NCBI RefSeq assembly: GCF_900566075.1
Contig: NZ_UPHU01000001.1
Coordinates: forward strand, 4,154,325 to 4,218,324
DNA length: 64,000 nucleotides
Reading direction: 5' to 3'
Source: Mycobacterium pseudokansasii
Lineage (GTDB): Bacteria > Actinomycetota > Actinomycetes > Mycobacteriales > Mycobacteriaceae
Positions 8,702-18,072 of the stretch are shown here, in pieces. The translations under genes and the position numbers were made by a program. Within the stretch, counting starts at the first letter, position 1, and every line of letters starts with the position of its first letter. The notes under the pieces were generated by a model. It was given only the letters and a program-made list of their open reading frames with translations, had not been told where the DNA came from and did not search any database.

Positions 8702-9937
8702 ATGCTGCACGAGTTCTGGCAGAATTTCACCCACAACCTTTTCAAACCACTGCTGCTGTTTTTCTACTTCGGGTTCTTGATCCCGATCCTCAAGGTACGG
8801 TTCGAGTTCCCCTACGTGATCTACCAGGGCCTCACAATGTACCTGCTGCTGGCCATCGGCTGGCATGGCGGTGAAGAACTCGCCAAGATCAAAGCGTCCA
8901 GCGTCGGCACGATCGTCGGATTCATGGTCGTCGGCTTTGTGCTGAACTTTCTCATCGGCGGTCTGGCTTATCTGCTGCTAAGCCGCCTGAGTTCGATGCG
9001 GCGAGTCGACCGAGCGACCGTCGCCGGCTACTACGGGTCGGATTCCGCGGGGACCTTCGCCACCTGCGTCGCGGTGCTTACCAGCGTCGGCATCGCCTTC
9101 AACGCCTACATGCCGGTGATGTTGGCTGTCATGGAGATTCCCGGCTGCCTGGTGGCGCTCTACCTGGTGGCACGCCTGCGGCACCGGGGAATGGACGAGG
9201 CCGGGTACATGCCCGACGAGCCGGGTTATACCCCCCCGGCCAAATTCTCACTCGGGCCGGGAACCGCGGCGCGGCCGGCCCGCGGGGAAACCCTCGAGGC
9301 CACCAACGACCGCGGAATCGAGCAGGAGTTGGAGCTCTCGCTGGAAAGGCAGGAGCACCCGGATTGGGAGGACGCCGGGGATGGCAGCCGCAAGGCATCC
9401 CTGTTCTCGCGTGAGCTGCTGCAAGAAGTCTTCCTCAACCCTGGTCTGTGCCTGCTGCTGGGCGGCATCGTCATCGGACTCATCAGCGGACTGCAAGGAG
9501 AGAAAGTCGTCCACGACGACGACACCTTCTTCGTCACGGCCTTCCAGGGCGTACTGGCGCTTTTCCTGCTCGAGATGGGCATGACGGCATCCCGCAAGCT
9601 CAAGGACCTGAGGACGGCGGGTCGGGGGTTCATCTTCTTCGGCCTGTTGGCGCCGAACCTCTTCGCGACGCTGGGAATCCTGGTCGCCCACAGCTACGCC
9701 TACCTGACCAATAGCGACTTCAAGCCGGGCACCTACGTGTTGTTCGCGGTACTGTGCGGTGCGGCGTCCTACATCGCCGTTCCGGCGGTGCAGCGACTCG
9801 CGATCCCCGAGGCTAGTCCGACGTTGCCGCTAGCCGCATCACTGGGTTTGACGTTCTCCTACAACGTCACGATCGGGATCCCGCTCTATATCGAGGTCGC
9901 CCGCATGGTCGGGCAGTGGTTCCATACCACCGCGTGA
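8702..9937 (+). CDS. SbtA-like (DUF897/PF05982) sodium-dependent bicarbonate transporter family protein
   Basis: Membrane protein of 411 residues with about ten hydrophobic segments in two halves, separated by a long acidic cytoplasmic loop at about residues 175-240. This plan and the local sequences place it in the SbtA family, whose cyanobacterial members import bicarbonate with sodium. M. tuberculosis has the same gene (Rv2387) at this place. ATG at 8702 follows GGGAGG by a good distance; a start at 8663 would add 13 residues with no site. No SbtB-like PII partner is encoded next to it, so the cyanobacterial style of control is not evident. Convergent with hemW, 8 bases between stops. Confidence 0.8.
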   Translation: MLHEFWQNFTHNLFKPLLLFFYFGFLIPILKVRFEFPYVIYQGLTMYLLLAIGWHGGEELAKIKASSVGTIVGFMVVGFVLNFLIGGLAYLLLSRLSSMRRVDRATVAGYYGSDSAGTFATCVAVLTSVGIAFNAYMPVMLAVMEIPGCLVALYLVARLRHRGMDEAGYMPDEPGYTPPAKFSLGPGTAARPARGETLEATNDRGIEQELELSLERQEHPDWEDAGDGSRKASLFSRELLQEVFLNPGLCLLLGGIVIGLISGLQGEKVVHDDDTFFVTAFQGVLALFLLEMGMTASRKLKDLRTAGRGFIFFGLLAPNLFATLGILVAHSYAYLTNSDFKPGTYVLFAVLCGAASYIAVPAVQRLAIPEASPTLPLAASLGLTFSYNVTIGIPLYIEVARMVGQWFHTTA

Positions 9938-9944
9938 CCGCGGA

Positions 9945-11117
9945 TCACCCCAGCAGCGTGCGCACCACGGCGTCGGCCAGCAATCGCCCCCGGTCCGTCA
10001 GGACCAACCGATCACCCTCGGTTGCCAGCAACCCGTCGGCCAGCACCCCTTCGGCACGCTCGCGTTCGGCGGAATCGAGCCGACTCATCGGCAATCCCTG
10101 ACGCAACCGGATTTTCAGCAGCACGTCTTCGGTGTGGCGCGTGTCCGCGCCGAGCTGCTCGAAGCCCGCCACCGGCAGCGTCGCACCCGCCAGCAGCTCC
10201 GCGTATGCGTTGGGATGTTTGACATTCCACCATCGGGTCGCGCCGACGTAACCGTGCGCACCGGGTCCGGCGCCCCACCATTGACCGCCGCCCCAGTACC
10301 CGAGGTTGTGCCGGCACTCGCCGCCCGGCCGGGCCCAGTTGGACACCTCGTACCACGACAGGCCGGCCGCGCTCAGCGCCACGTCGGCCAACCCGTAGCG
10401 GCGGGCGAGCACGTCGTCGTCCGGGACTGTGAGCTCACCGCGCCGGACGCGCCGGGCCAGCGCCGTTCCCTCCTCGACGACCAGGGCGTAGGCCGACACG
10501 TGGTCGACACCGGCGTGGATCGCGGCGTCCACCGAACGCAGCAGATCGTCGTCGGACTCTCCGGGGGTGCCGTAGATCAGGTCGAGGTTGACGTGTTCGA
10601 AGCCTGCATCCATCGCCTCGCGCGCGGCGGCCGCGGCCCGCCCGGGCGAGTGGACGCGGTCCAGGGTGGCCAGCACCCGCGGCGCTACCGATTGCATGCC
10701 CAGCGATACCCGCGTATATCCGGCGGCCCGGATCGCGTCGAAGAACTCCGGCCAGGTGGACTCGGGATTGGCCTCGGTCGTGATCTCGGCATCGGGCTCC
10801 AGCGAAAAACAGTCGCGGACCATGCGAAGCAACGTCGCCAGTCGCTCACCGCCCAGCAGCGACGGTGTCCCGCCGCCCACGAATACCGTGTTCAGCGTGG
10901 GTGCGTCGAGCCGTGCTGCCGCCAACTCGAGTTCGGTGCGCAGTGCCAGCAGCCAGGCGTCGGGATTGACGCCGCCCAGCTCGGCCGGGGTGTAGGTGTT
11001 GAAGTCGCAATATCCGCAGCGGGTCACGCAGAAGGGGACATGCACGTACAACCCGAACGGCTGTCCGGGACTGCGCAGCATCCCAGGTAGCTCCACCGGT
11101 CGCTCGCGAAGAGTCAT
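9945..11117 (-). CDS. hemW: Radical SAM protein HemW (annotated HemN-like, coproporphyrinogen dehydrogenase family)
   Basis: Radical SAM enzyme with the CxxxCxxC cluster motif (CVTRCGYCDF) about 38 residues from the N-terminus, followed by GGGTPS and the TTEANPES stretch of the HemN/HemW family. At 390 residues it is shorter than true HemN (about 450), and HemW-type proteins act as heme chaperones, not coproporphyrinogen oxidases. M. tuberculosis Rv2388c, named hemN, is the same gene at the same place. ATG at 11117 gives the family length; the 11132 start adds five residues. Convergent with the transporter; the PE_PGRS gene on the same strand ends 38 bases upstream. Confidence 0.88.
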   Translation of the reverse strand: MTLRERPVELPGMLRSPGQPFGLYVHVPFCVTRCGYCDFNTYTPAELGGVNPDAWLLALRTELELAAARLDAPTLNTVFVGGGTPSLLGGERLATLLRMVRDCFSLEPDAEITTEANPESTWPEFFDAIRAAGYTRVSLGMQSVAPRVLATLDRVHSPGRAAAAAREAMDAGFEHVNLDLIYGTPGESDDDLLRSVDAAIHAGVDHVSAYALVVEEGTALARRVRRGELTVPDDDVLARRYGLADVALSAAGLSWYEVSNWARPGGECRHNLGYWGGGQWWGAGPGAHGYVGATRWWNVKHPNAYAELLAGATLPVAGFEQLGADTRHTEDVLLKIRLRQGLPMSRLDSAERERAEGVLADGLLATEGDRLVLTDRGRLLADAVVRTLLG

Positions 11118-11155
11118 GCCAAATCTTCGCACGGCGTGCCGGTGTGCCGCGCCGC

Positions 11156-12997
11156 CTACCCGGTGCCCGTCAGACCGGGCTGGCCCAGCAACGACCCGCC
11201 AGTGCCGCCCAGGCCCCCGTTACCGTTGGGTGGGCCCAGGCCGCCGTTACCACCGTTGCCGCCGTTGCCGATCACGACGGCGTCGCCACCGCGGCCGCCG
11301 TCGCCCCCAGTCGCGCCCGGTGCGCCCTGACCACCGGCACCACCGGCGCCGCCGTTGCCGATCAACCCGGCCTTACCGCCGAAACCGCCGATGCCGCCGG
11401 TGCCCACCGAGGTGAATCCACCCTGTCCGCCGGCTCCGCCGGAGCCGATGAGTGTGCCGCCATTGCCGCCGGCTCCACCCGCTGCGCCGGAGGTCGGCGT
11501 GCTGGCCAGCGAAATCCCGCCGGCTCCGCCGGCGCCCCCATTGCCGAACAGTCCACCGGCTCCACCGGCCCCGCCGGCGCCACCGGCGTTGCCGAATCCG
11601 CCGGCGCCGCCGGCGCCGCCAAAGCCCCCTACTGCGCCACCGTTTCCGCCCGACCCGCCGGCGCCGCCGTCGAGTGAGCCCTGACCGCCGATTCCGCCGA
11701 TCCCACCGATACCGAATAGCCCAGCCTTGCCGCCGGCTCCGCCACCGCCGCCGGAGCCGAGGGGGTTGTTGACTCCGCCACCTCCACCCGCGCCACCTGC
11801 GCCCCCGGCACCGACCAGGATGCCTCCGGCTCCGCCAGCTCCACCCGCGCCGGCGGTTGGGCCGCTCGCTAATCCGCCGACTCCGCCGTGGCCGCCGATG
11901 CCGACCAGGCCCCCGGCCCCGCCCATCCCGCCGGCACCGCCGTTGCCGCCACCATCTCCAAATCCGCCGGCTCCGCCGGCTCCACCAACCCCGCCCAGGA
12001 CGCCGGCACTGCCGCCCGCGCCGCCGATCCCGGCTTTGCCCACGCCGGCTCCGCCCACACCGCCGTCGCCACCGATGCCGACCAGCCCGCGGGACCCGCC
12101 GGCTCCACCATCACCACCGTTGACGGTTTGACCTGTGCCACCATCGCCGCCGGGCCCGCCGAGCCCGCCGAGCAACCCGGCGTTACCGCCGCCCCCGCCC
12201 TGCCCACCACTGAGTCCTCCGAAACCACCTGCCCCGCCGACACCACCGGCACCCAGAAATCCTCCGGAGCCGCCAGCACCGCCGCCGCCGCCGTTGGCCT
12301 GTCCGGAGAATCCGCCGGAGCCGCCGGCACCGCCGCCGCCGAAAAGTCCCGCAGTACCGCCCGCGCCGCCCGCGCCGCCGTCGAAAATTATTGAGAGCCC
12401 GCCGTTTCCGCCCGCGCCCCCGGAGCCAAACAACCCGCCGGCACCGCCGGACCCGCCCTTGCCACCGTTTGTGGTCACACCCAGTCCACCGTTACCGCCC
12501 GCGCCACCGTTGCCGAATAACCCGGCGGGCCCGCCATTACCGCCGTTTTGGCCGGTTCCGCCAGAGCCACCCGCACCGCCATTTCCGATCAAGACGCCGC
12601 CGGGCCCGCCATTTGCCCCGGTCCCGGGGGCTCCGTCGGCGCCGTTGCCGATCAACGGGCGCCCCAGCACCGCCAAGGCGGGTGCGTTGATCGCATTCAG
12701 CAAGCCCTGTGCGGCATTGGCGGCCTCGGCGCTGGCATAGGAGCCCGCACTCGCGGCGAGATTCTGGACAATCTGGTCATGAAATGCCGACGCTTGGGCA
12801 GCAAGCGCCTGATATGCCCGCCCATGTGCTGCGAACACGGCTGCAATGCCCGCCGACACCTCATCGGAACCGGCGCTCAACACCGACGTGGTGGGGGCGG
12901 CCGCGGTCTGGGCCGCCGCATCGAGCGCCGAACCGATCCTTGCGAAATCTGTTGCCGCCGCGTCCACAATCTCGGGCAACGTCGTGACAAACGACAC
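11156..12997 (-). CDS. PE_PGRS protein (613 aa)
   Basis: The N-terminal ~95 residues are a PE domain beginning [18 protein letters not shown], with the linker motif [11 protein letters not shown] near residue 120. The rest is a long Gly-Gly-x/Gly-Asn-Gly PGRS repeat region to the C-terminus, with no extra domain. GTG at 12997 is preferred over 13021 because CGGGAGG lies just upstream and the PE consensus MSFV then starts the protein. PE proteins are exported by type VII (ESX-5) secretion and placed at the cell surface. It stands between rpfD and hemW, where M. tuberculosis has no PE_PGRS gene as I recall. The mirror-strand proline-rich frames are shadows of the repeat. Confidence 0.9.
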   Translation of the reverse strand: MSFVTTLPEIVDAAATDFARIGSALDAAAQTAAAPTTSVLSAGSDEVSAGIAAVFAAHGRAYQALAAQASAFHDQIVQNLAASAGSYASAEAANAAQGLLNAINAPALAVLGRPLIGNGADGAPGTGANGGPGGVLIGNGGAGGSGGTGQNGGNGGPAGLFGNGGAGGNGGLGVTTNGGKGGSGGAGGLFGSGGAGGNGGLSIIFDGGAGGAGGTAGLFGGGGAGGSGGFSGQANGGGGGAGGSGGFLGAGGVGGAGGFGGLSGGQGGGGGNAGLLGGLGGPGGDGGTGQTVNGGDGGAGGSRGLVGIGGDGGVGGAGVGKAGIGGAGGSAGVLGGVGGAGGAGGFGDGGGNGGAGGMGGAGGLVGIGGHGGVGGLASGPTAGAGGAGGAGGILVGAGGAGGAGGGGGVNNPLGSGGGGGAGGKAGLFGIGGIGGIGGQGSLDGGAGGSGGNGGAVGGFGGAGGAGGFGNAGGAGGAGGAGGLFGNGGAGGAGGISLASTPTSGAAGGAGGNGGTLIGSGGAGGQGGFTSVGTGGIGGFGGKAGLIGNGGAGGAGGQGAPGATGGDGGRGGDAVVIGNGGNGGNGGLGPPNGNGGLGGTGGSLLGQPGLTGTG

Positions 12998-13145
12998 CCA
13001 TACCTCCCGAGGGCTCGTCACGAGTTAGCCACCCGACGGCACCATCGCTGTCCGCCGCTGAGCGTCCGGTACGAGCGATTATTGACTGCGCGAGCAACCC
13101 GACGCAGGGGTTCGGCCAATTTGGAAACCGCCCCACGAACACCGC

Positions 13146-13598
13146 TCAGTCGTCGGTGTTACCCGGACAACCGCCGCTTGACGCCATCAGCGCCGTCAGG
13201 ATGTGCGTCAGGGAACCTACCGGCCCATCACCACGGCTACATGAGCTGCATCGTGGCCATGCGCCCGGCCCCTGAGTCGTCATGATTCTCTCGCCCACTT
13301 CGATCTGCCCGTCGGGGCTGGTGGCCGACGGCAAGCCGGCTCCCCCGTTGCCCTCCCACGTCGGCTGGCTGATCTGCAAACCACCGTAAAAACCGTTGCC
13401 GGTGTCGGCCGCCCAATTGCCGCCGGACTCACATTGCGCGATGGCTTCCCAATTGACGCTATCGGCATGCGAGCTGCCCGGCGACACGGCGGGCCCCAAG
13501 ATCCACACGGCACCCGCGGCGGCCGCCACGGCGGTGACCCTCCGTGCAACCGCGCCTGCGCTGCGGCCCGCGCACGTCGCCGGTGTCCCGAAACTCAT
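13146..13598 (-). CDS. rpfD: Resuscitation-promoting factor RpfD
   Basis: Secreted peptidoglycan-cleaving enzyme that helps dormant cells regrow. The 150-residue protein has an N-terminal signal/anchor segment ending near SHA-DS, then the Rpf lysozyme-like domain: WEAIAQCESGGNW with the catalytic Glu, GFYGGLQIS, and the paired-cysteine stretch CSSC. The C-terminal tail after GSLTHIL matches RpfD of M. tuberculosis. The ATG at 13598 overlaps the stop of the upstream gene by four bases (ATGA), which decides this start over the 13625 frame opening. It is probably translated by coupling with its membrane neighbour. Confidence 0.92.
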   Translation of the reverse strand: MSFGTPATCAGRSAGAVARRVTAVAAAAGAVWILGPAVSPGSSHADSVNWEAIAQCESGGNWAADTGNGFYGGLQISQPTWEGNGGAGLPSATSPDGQIEVGERIMTTQGPGAWPRCSSCSRGDGPVGSLTHILTALMASSGGCPGNTDD

Positions 13599-14227
13599 AA
13601 CAGCTGTACCTTTCTTGCCATCCAACGACCGTTGAGCTTCACCATCGTCATCTTGATGCGGACGTGGTCCAGTTGAGACCGCGAACTGTCTCGGTTACTT
13701 ATCGACTCGTCGACGAACATCAAGACGACAACCTTGTCCGGCGTAGCCGACTTCACTGCGGCCGCCACCACCGAGCCGCGCGTATGAACCTGGCGTTCAA
13801 CCAGCTCCTGGCGGAACTGCTGACTGGATTTGCGGTATGAGTCGTTGAATTCACCGGTCGAGCCGTCCATGATGTCGGCGAAACGGGCGTCGACTGTTTC
13901 CGAATCAAGGTTGGTCAGCTTGAGGACGTAGTTCTGGGCCGCGCCGAGCGCCTCCATGGCAGCGTCATCCTTCTGGTGCTGCTGAAACAGCACCCAACCG
14001 CCGAAAACCAGCCCACCCAACGCCGCAACGACGGCCACCGCAACCACGTCAAGCCAACGATGGTTGGGCCTGGCCGAACCTGCGGCACCGGCCGCATCGC
14101 CATACCGGCTGGCTCTCACCGCCGATACGCCGTCGTGGGCACCCGGCGTTGCCGCTGAACCCTGGCCGGCGAACGTATCGGCCCGACGGGCACCATATTT
14201 GGACCCAGACCACTTGCTAGACCACAT
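13595..14227 (-). CDS. Mce-associated-like single-pass membrane protein (Rv2390c homologue)
   Basis: The 210-residue protein has a polar N-terminus of about 55 residues, one membrane segment at about 58-82 (VVAVAVVAALGGLVFGGWVL), and an extracytoplasmic domain of about 125 residues. That shape and the pattern of the outer domain resemble Mce-associated proteins. In M. tuberculosis the same gene (Rv2390c) precedes rpfD. Its stop overlaps the rpfD start by four bases, so the two form an operon; it may help place or hold RpfD at the wall, which is inference. Its start is ATG at 14227; an internal start would shorten the cytoplasmic part only. Confidence 0.8.
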   Translation of the reverse strand: MWSSKWSGSKYGARRADTFAGQGSAATPGAHDGVSAVRASRYGDAAGAAGSARPNHRWLDVVAVAVVAALGGLVFGGWVLFQQHQKDDAAMEALGAAQNYVLKLTNLDSETVDARFADIMDGSTGEFNDSYRKSSQQFRQELVERQVHTRGSVVAAAVKSATPDKVVVLMFVDESISNRDSSRSQLDHVRIKMTMVKLNGRWMARKVQLL

Positions 14228-14726
14228 TGTTCACCTAAGGCTTCCCCTGTCACGCTGCTAGCTACGACGGATCATCGGTGGGTCAGGAGCTAGGAGCCCC
14301 TAATCCGGAAACGAAGGCGACAATATTTTCTTAGTGCAATAGTTTCTATCGCAGCCAAATAACGTTTTGGTGGCGATCACCGGGTCGACCTCGCGACGAG
14401 GGCACCAGCAACCACGCGCCTCCCCCGATCGGCCGGGATTGAACCTGTGTTTTGCTCACGGTGAGAACAAATCGGACCTGGTCGCGCGGCCGGCTATGGG
14501 CCATGGCAGAATGTCGGCGTGACCGTCGCCCATTCGACCCCGCGTCTTGCGCTGGTAATGCGTCGGCACATCGACCTCAAGCGCGTCTGCAGCTGTTGCT
14601 GTCGGTCTTGATGTCGTAGACCCAGCCCACCTGCACTTCAGCTGGCCACCGGATCTGCGCCTCCCCGTAAGCATCGGTGGTTTCCGCGCGCCAAGGTCGG
14701 CACTGTTCGCGAAGGAGAACGGCCCA
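14228..14726. other. Intergenic region upstream of nirA
   Basis: About 500 bases with no credible gene. The nirA start has GAAGGAG at 14711-14717. Around 14459-14469 there is CTCACGGTGAG, a perfect 5-base inverted repeat with one centre base, flanked by T-rich and A-rich sides (TTTTG and AACAAA); it could be an operator for the nirA-cysH operon or for the divergent rpfD operon. No sulfur-regulator consensus was recognised. Confidence 0.35.
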
Positions 14727-16394
14727 ATGACCACAACCCGTCCCGCCAAGCCCCGCAATGAGGGCCAATGGGCGCTGGGCAATCACGAGCCGCTCAACGC
14801 CAATGAGGAGATGAAGAAGGCCGGCAACCCGCTCGACGTCCGGCAACGTATCGAAAACAGCTACGCCCAAGGCGGATTCGACAGTATCGACAAGGACGAC
14901 CTGCGCGGCCGGTTCCGGTGGTGGGGCCTGTACACCCAACGTGAACAGGGCTACGACGGCTCCTGGACCGGCGACGAGAACATCGAGAAGCTCGAGGCCA
15001 AGTACTTCATGATGCGGGTTCGCTGCGACGGCGGCGCGATCTCGGCGGCGGCGCTGCGCACGCTCGGCCAGATTTCGATCGAATTCGCCCGGGACACCGC
15101 CGACATCTCCGATCGGGAGAACCTCCAATACCACTGGATTGACGTGGAAAACGTCCCCGAAATCTGGCGGCGGCTGGACGCGGTGGGGCTACAGACGGCC
15201 GAGGCATGCGGCGACTGCCCCCGGGTCATCCTGGGTTCTCCGCTGGCTGGTGAATCACTGGACGAGGTGCTCGACCCGACCTGGGCGATCGATGAAATCG
15301 TGCGCCGCTACATCGGCAAGCCCGACTTCGCCGACTTACCGCGCAAGTACAAGACCGCCATCTCGGGCCTGCAGGACGTCGCGCACGAAATCAACGATGT
15401 CGCGTTCGTCGGCGTCAACCATCCCGAACACGGGCCGGGACTGGACCTTTGGGTCGGCGGCGGGCTGTCCACCAACCCGATGCTGGCCCAGCGGGTCGGT
15501 GCCTGGGTACCCCTGGAAGAGGTGCCCGAAGTGTGGGCGGCGGTGACGTCGGTGTTCCGTGACTACGGCTACCGAAGGCTGCGCTCCAAGGCGCGACTCA
15601 AGTTCCTGATCAAGGACTGGGGTATCGAGAAATTCCGGCAGGTGCTCGAAAGCGAATACCTCAAGCGTCCCCTCATCGACGGTCCGGCCCCCGAGCCGAT
15701 CAAGCATCCGATCGACCACGTCGGGGTGCAACGGCTCAAGAACGGCCGCAACGCCGTCGGAGTCGCGCCCATCGCCGGACGGGTATCCGGCACCATATTG
15801 TCGGCGGTGGCGGAGCTGGCCGAGCGAGCCGGGTCGGACCGGATCCGGTTCACGCCGTATCAGAAGCTGGTCATCCTCGACATACCCGACGCCTTGCTCG
15901 ACGCCACGGTCGCCGGCCTGGAGGCGCTGGGTCTGCAGTCCAGTCCGTCGCGCTGGCGCCGTAATCTGATGGCGTGCAGCGGAATTGAGTTCTGTAAACT
16001 GTCCTTCGCCGAAACCCGGGTCCGTGCACAGTCATTGGCGCCCGAACTGGAGCGCCGGCTGGAAGACATCAACTCAGCGCTTGACGTACCGGTCACGGTC
16101 AACATCAACGGTTGCCCGAACTCGTGTGCGCGAATCCAAGTCGCCGACATCGGGTTCAAAGGGCAGATGGTCGACGACGGTCATGGCGGCTCGGTGGAGG
16201 GCTTCCAGGTGCACCTGGGCGGAAGCCTCGGCCTGGACAGTGGTTTCGGCCGCAAACTGCGTCAGCACAAGGTCACCAGCGACGAGCTGGGCGACTACAT
16301 CGAGCGGGTGGTGCGCAACTTCATCAAACATCGGGCCGACGGCGAACGCTTCGCCCAGTGGGCGATTCGGGCCGAGGAGGACGACCTGCGATGA
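14727..16394 (+). CDS. nirA: Ferredoxin-dependent sulfite reductase (NirA/SirA)
   Basis: Reduces sulfite to sulfide with six electrons from ferredoxin, using siroheme and a [4Fe-4S] cluster. The 555 residues match M. tuberculosis NirA. The cluster and siroheme ligands are Cys417 and Cys423 (MACSGIEFC) and Cys463 and Cys467 (NGCPNSC). Tyr69 and Cys161, which form the unusual covalent bond near the active site in M. tuberculosis NirA, are both at the same numbers here. The cysH gene overlaps its stop by four bases and a siroheme chelatase follows, giving a complete reductive sulfur operon. Confidence 0.95.
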   Translation: MTTTRPAKPRNEGQWALGNHEPLNANEEMKKAGNPLDVRQRIENSYAQGGFDSIDKDDLRGRFRWWGLYTQREQGYDGSWTGDENIEKLEAKYFMMRVRCDGGAISAAALRTLGQISIEFARDTADISDRENLQYHWIDVENVPEIWRRLDAVGLQTAEACGDCPRVILGSPLAGESLDEVLDPTWAIDEIVRRYIGKPDFADLPRKYKTAISGLQDVAHEINDVAFVGVNHPEHGPGLDLWVGGGLSTNPMLAQRVGAWVPLEEVPEVWAAVTSVFRDYGYRRLRSKARLKFLIKDWGIEKFRQVLESEYLKRPLIDGPAPEPIKHPIDHVGVQRLKNGRNAVGVAPIAGRVSGTILSAVAELAERAGSDRIRFTPYQKLVILDIPDALLDATVAGLEALGLQSSPSRWRRNLMACSGIEFCKLSFAETRVRAQSLAPELERRLEDINSALDVPVTVNINGCPNSCARIQVADIGFKGQMVDDGHGGSVEGFQVHLGGSLGLDSGFGRKLRQHKVTSDELGDYIERVVRNFIKHRADGERFAQWAIRAEEDDLR

Positions 16395-17134
16395 CCTCCT
16401 CCACAACCAAACCGACCGAACCGGAGCTGCGGGAGTTGGCGGCCCGCGCTGCAGCCGAACTCGACGGCGCCAGCGCCACCGAACTGCTGCGGTGGACCGA
16501 TGAAACCTTCGGCGGCGTCAACGGACCGCGCGGATGGGCGACCTGCAACTATGTGGTCGCTTCCAATATGGCCGACGCCGTGCTGGTCGATCTGTCCGCC
16601 AAGGTGCGGCCGGGCGTGCCGGTGATTTTCCTGGACACCGGCTACCACTTCGCGGAGACCATCGGCACCCGCGATGCGATCGAGTCCGTCTACGACGTCC
16701 GGGTGCTCAACGTCAGGCCCGAGCACACGGTCGGCGAACAAGACGAATTGCTGGGCAAGGACCTGTTCGCCCGCGACCCGAGCGAGTGCTGCCGGCTGCG
16801 TAAAGTCGTCCCGCTGAGCAAGACCCTTCGGGGCTATTCGGCCTGGGTGACCGGACTGCGCCGGGTCGAGGCACCGACGCGTGCCAACGCCCCGCTGATC
16901 AGCTTCGACGAAGCGTTCAAACTGGTGAAGGTCAATCCGCTGGCTGCATGGACCGATCAAGACCTGCAGGACTACATCACCGAACACGACGTACTGGTCA
17001 ATCCCCTTGTGTACGAAGGCTATCCGTCAATCGGCTGTGCCCCATGCACCGCCAAGCCGATCGACGGCGCCGACCCGCGCAGCGGCCGCTGGCAAGGACT
17101 GGCCAAGACCGAATGCGGGCTGCACGCATCGTGA
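16391..17134 (+). CDS. cysH: Adenosine 5'-phosphosulfate reductase CysH
   Basis: Reduces APS to sulfite with thioredoxin. The 247-residue protein has the [4Fe-4S] ligands Cys133-Cys134 (ECCRLRKV) and Cys216/Cys219 (GCAPC), which mark an APS and not PAPS reductase, and the catalytic C-terminal Cys242 in ECGLH. The ATG at 16391 overlaps the nirA stop (ATGA); a longer in-frame reading lies inside nirA. The next gene starts on its stop codon. Confidence 0.95.
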   Translation: MTSSTTKPTEPELRELAARAAAELDGASATELLRWTDETFGGVNGPRGWATCNYVVASNMADAVLVDLSAKVRPGVPVIFLDTGYHFAETIGTRDAIESVYDVRVLNVRPEHTVGEQDELLGKDLFARDPSECCRLRKVVPLSKTLRGYSAWVTGLRRVEAPTRANAPLISFDEAFKLVKVNPLAAWTDQDLQDYITEHDVLVNPLVYEGYPSIGCAPCTAKPIDGADPRSGRWQGLAKTECGLHAS

Positions 17135-17850
17135 CGACACTCGTCCTGACCGCGCACGGCAGCGCGGATCCCCGGTCGGCGGCCAATGCGCGGGCAGTGG
17201 CGGACCGCCTGGCTCGCCTGCGGCGGGGCCTTGACGTACAGGTAGCGTTCTGCGAACACAATCCGCCAAGCCTGGCCGAGGTGCTCCGGGAGTGTCCCGC
17301 CGACGCCATCGTCACTCCCCTGCTGCTGGCCGACGCGTACCACGCCGGCGTCGACATCCCCCGCCAGATCGCCGGCTCGGCTGCCTCACGGCGCACCAAC
17401 ACGGTCCGGCAGGCCGGTGTGCTCGGCGAGGACGACCGGTTGGTGACGGTGTTGCACCAGCGGCTGGCGGAGCTCGGAACTTCGCGCCGCGATGACGCCC
17501 TCGGTGTGCTGGTGGTGGCAATAGGATCGTCGAGCGCGTCGGCCAACGCCCGCACCGCGGCGGTAGCGTCGAAGCTGGCCGCCGGCACCCGATGGGCCGG
17601 GGCCACGACCGCCTTCGCCACCGCGCCCGCTTCGCTGCCCGTCGCCGTCGACGCGTTGCTCGCCCGCGGCGCCCGCCGGCTGGCGATCGCGTCGTGGTTT
17701 CTCGCGCCGGGCGTGCTGACCGACCGGATGCACAGCTACGCGGATCGCGCCGGCATTCCGATCACAGCGCCTTTGGGTGCACACCGTCTGGTTGCCGAGA
17801 CGGTCCTGGATCGCTTCGATCGGGCGGCGGCCGAACGCATCGCCGCCTGA
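17131..17850 (+). CDS. Sirohydrochlorin ferrochelatase-like protein (CbiX/SirB family)
   Basis: The 239-residue protein starts with the CbiX-type motif LVLTAHGSADPRS, whose His is the metal-handling residue, and a second related half begins near residue 125 (VLVVAIGSSSASAN), as in two-domain SirB-like chelatases. It should insert Fe2+ into sirohydrochlorin to make the siroheme of NirA. GTG at 17131 overlaps the cysH stop (GTGA); an ATG at 17113 within cysH is an alternative. M. tuberculosis Rv2393 (che1) is the same gene. Note that the second half has Ser-Ser in place of the motif His, so only the first half is likely catalytic. Confidence 0.85.
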   Translation: MTTLVLTAHGSADPRSAANARAVADRLARLRRGLDVQVAFCEHNPPSLAEVLRECPADAIVTPLLLADAYHAGVDIPRQIAGSAASRRTNTVRQAGVLGEDDRLVTVLHQRLAELGTSRRDDALGVLVVAIGSSSASANARTAAVASKLAAGTRWAGATTAFATAPASLPVAVDALLARGARRLAIASWFLAPGVLTDRMHSYADRAGIPITAPLGAHRLVAETVLDRFDRAAAERIAA

Positions 17851-18072
17851 CGCCGGGCAACGCTGCAGACAGCAGCTCGCCGTAGGACTGGAATCGACCA
17901 ATGCCGGTCGAGGCTCGAGTTCAGCCGCCAGCCCGCCGGAGTCTGATTGCTACGCTGAATACGCTGGCGCTCAACAGGATTCGGTGTCCCACCGGCCGAC
18001 AGTGGGGGCACTTGCCGGTCTGCGTCAGTGCCGGGGCCGCCCCTGGGCCATCGCGGCCCGCAACATTGCCCG

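Noticed and set aside
11355..12740. Long proline-rich plus-strand frames (for example 11727-12131 and 12135-12740)
   Set aside because: They are the antisense reading of PGRS glycine codons in the PE_PGRS gene and have no binding sites.
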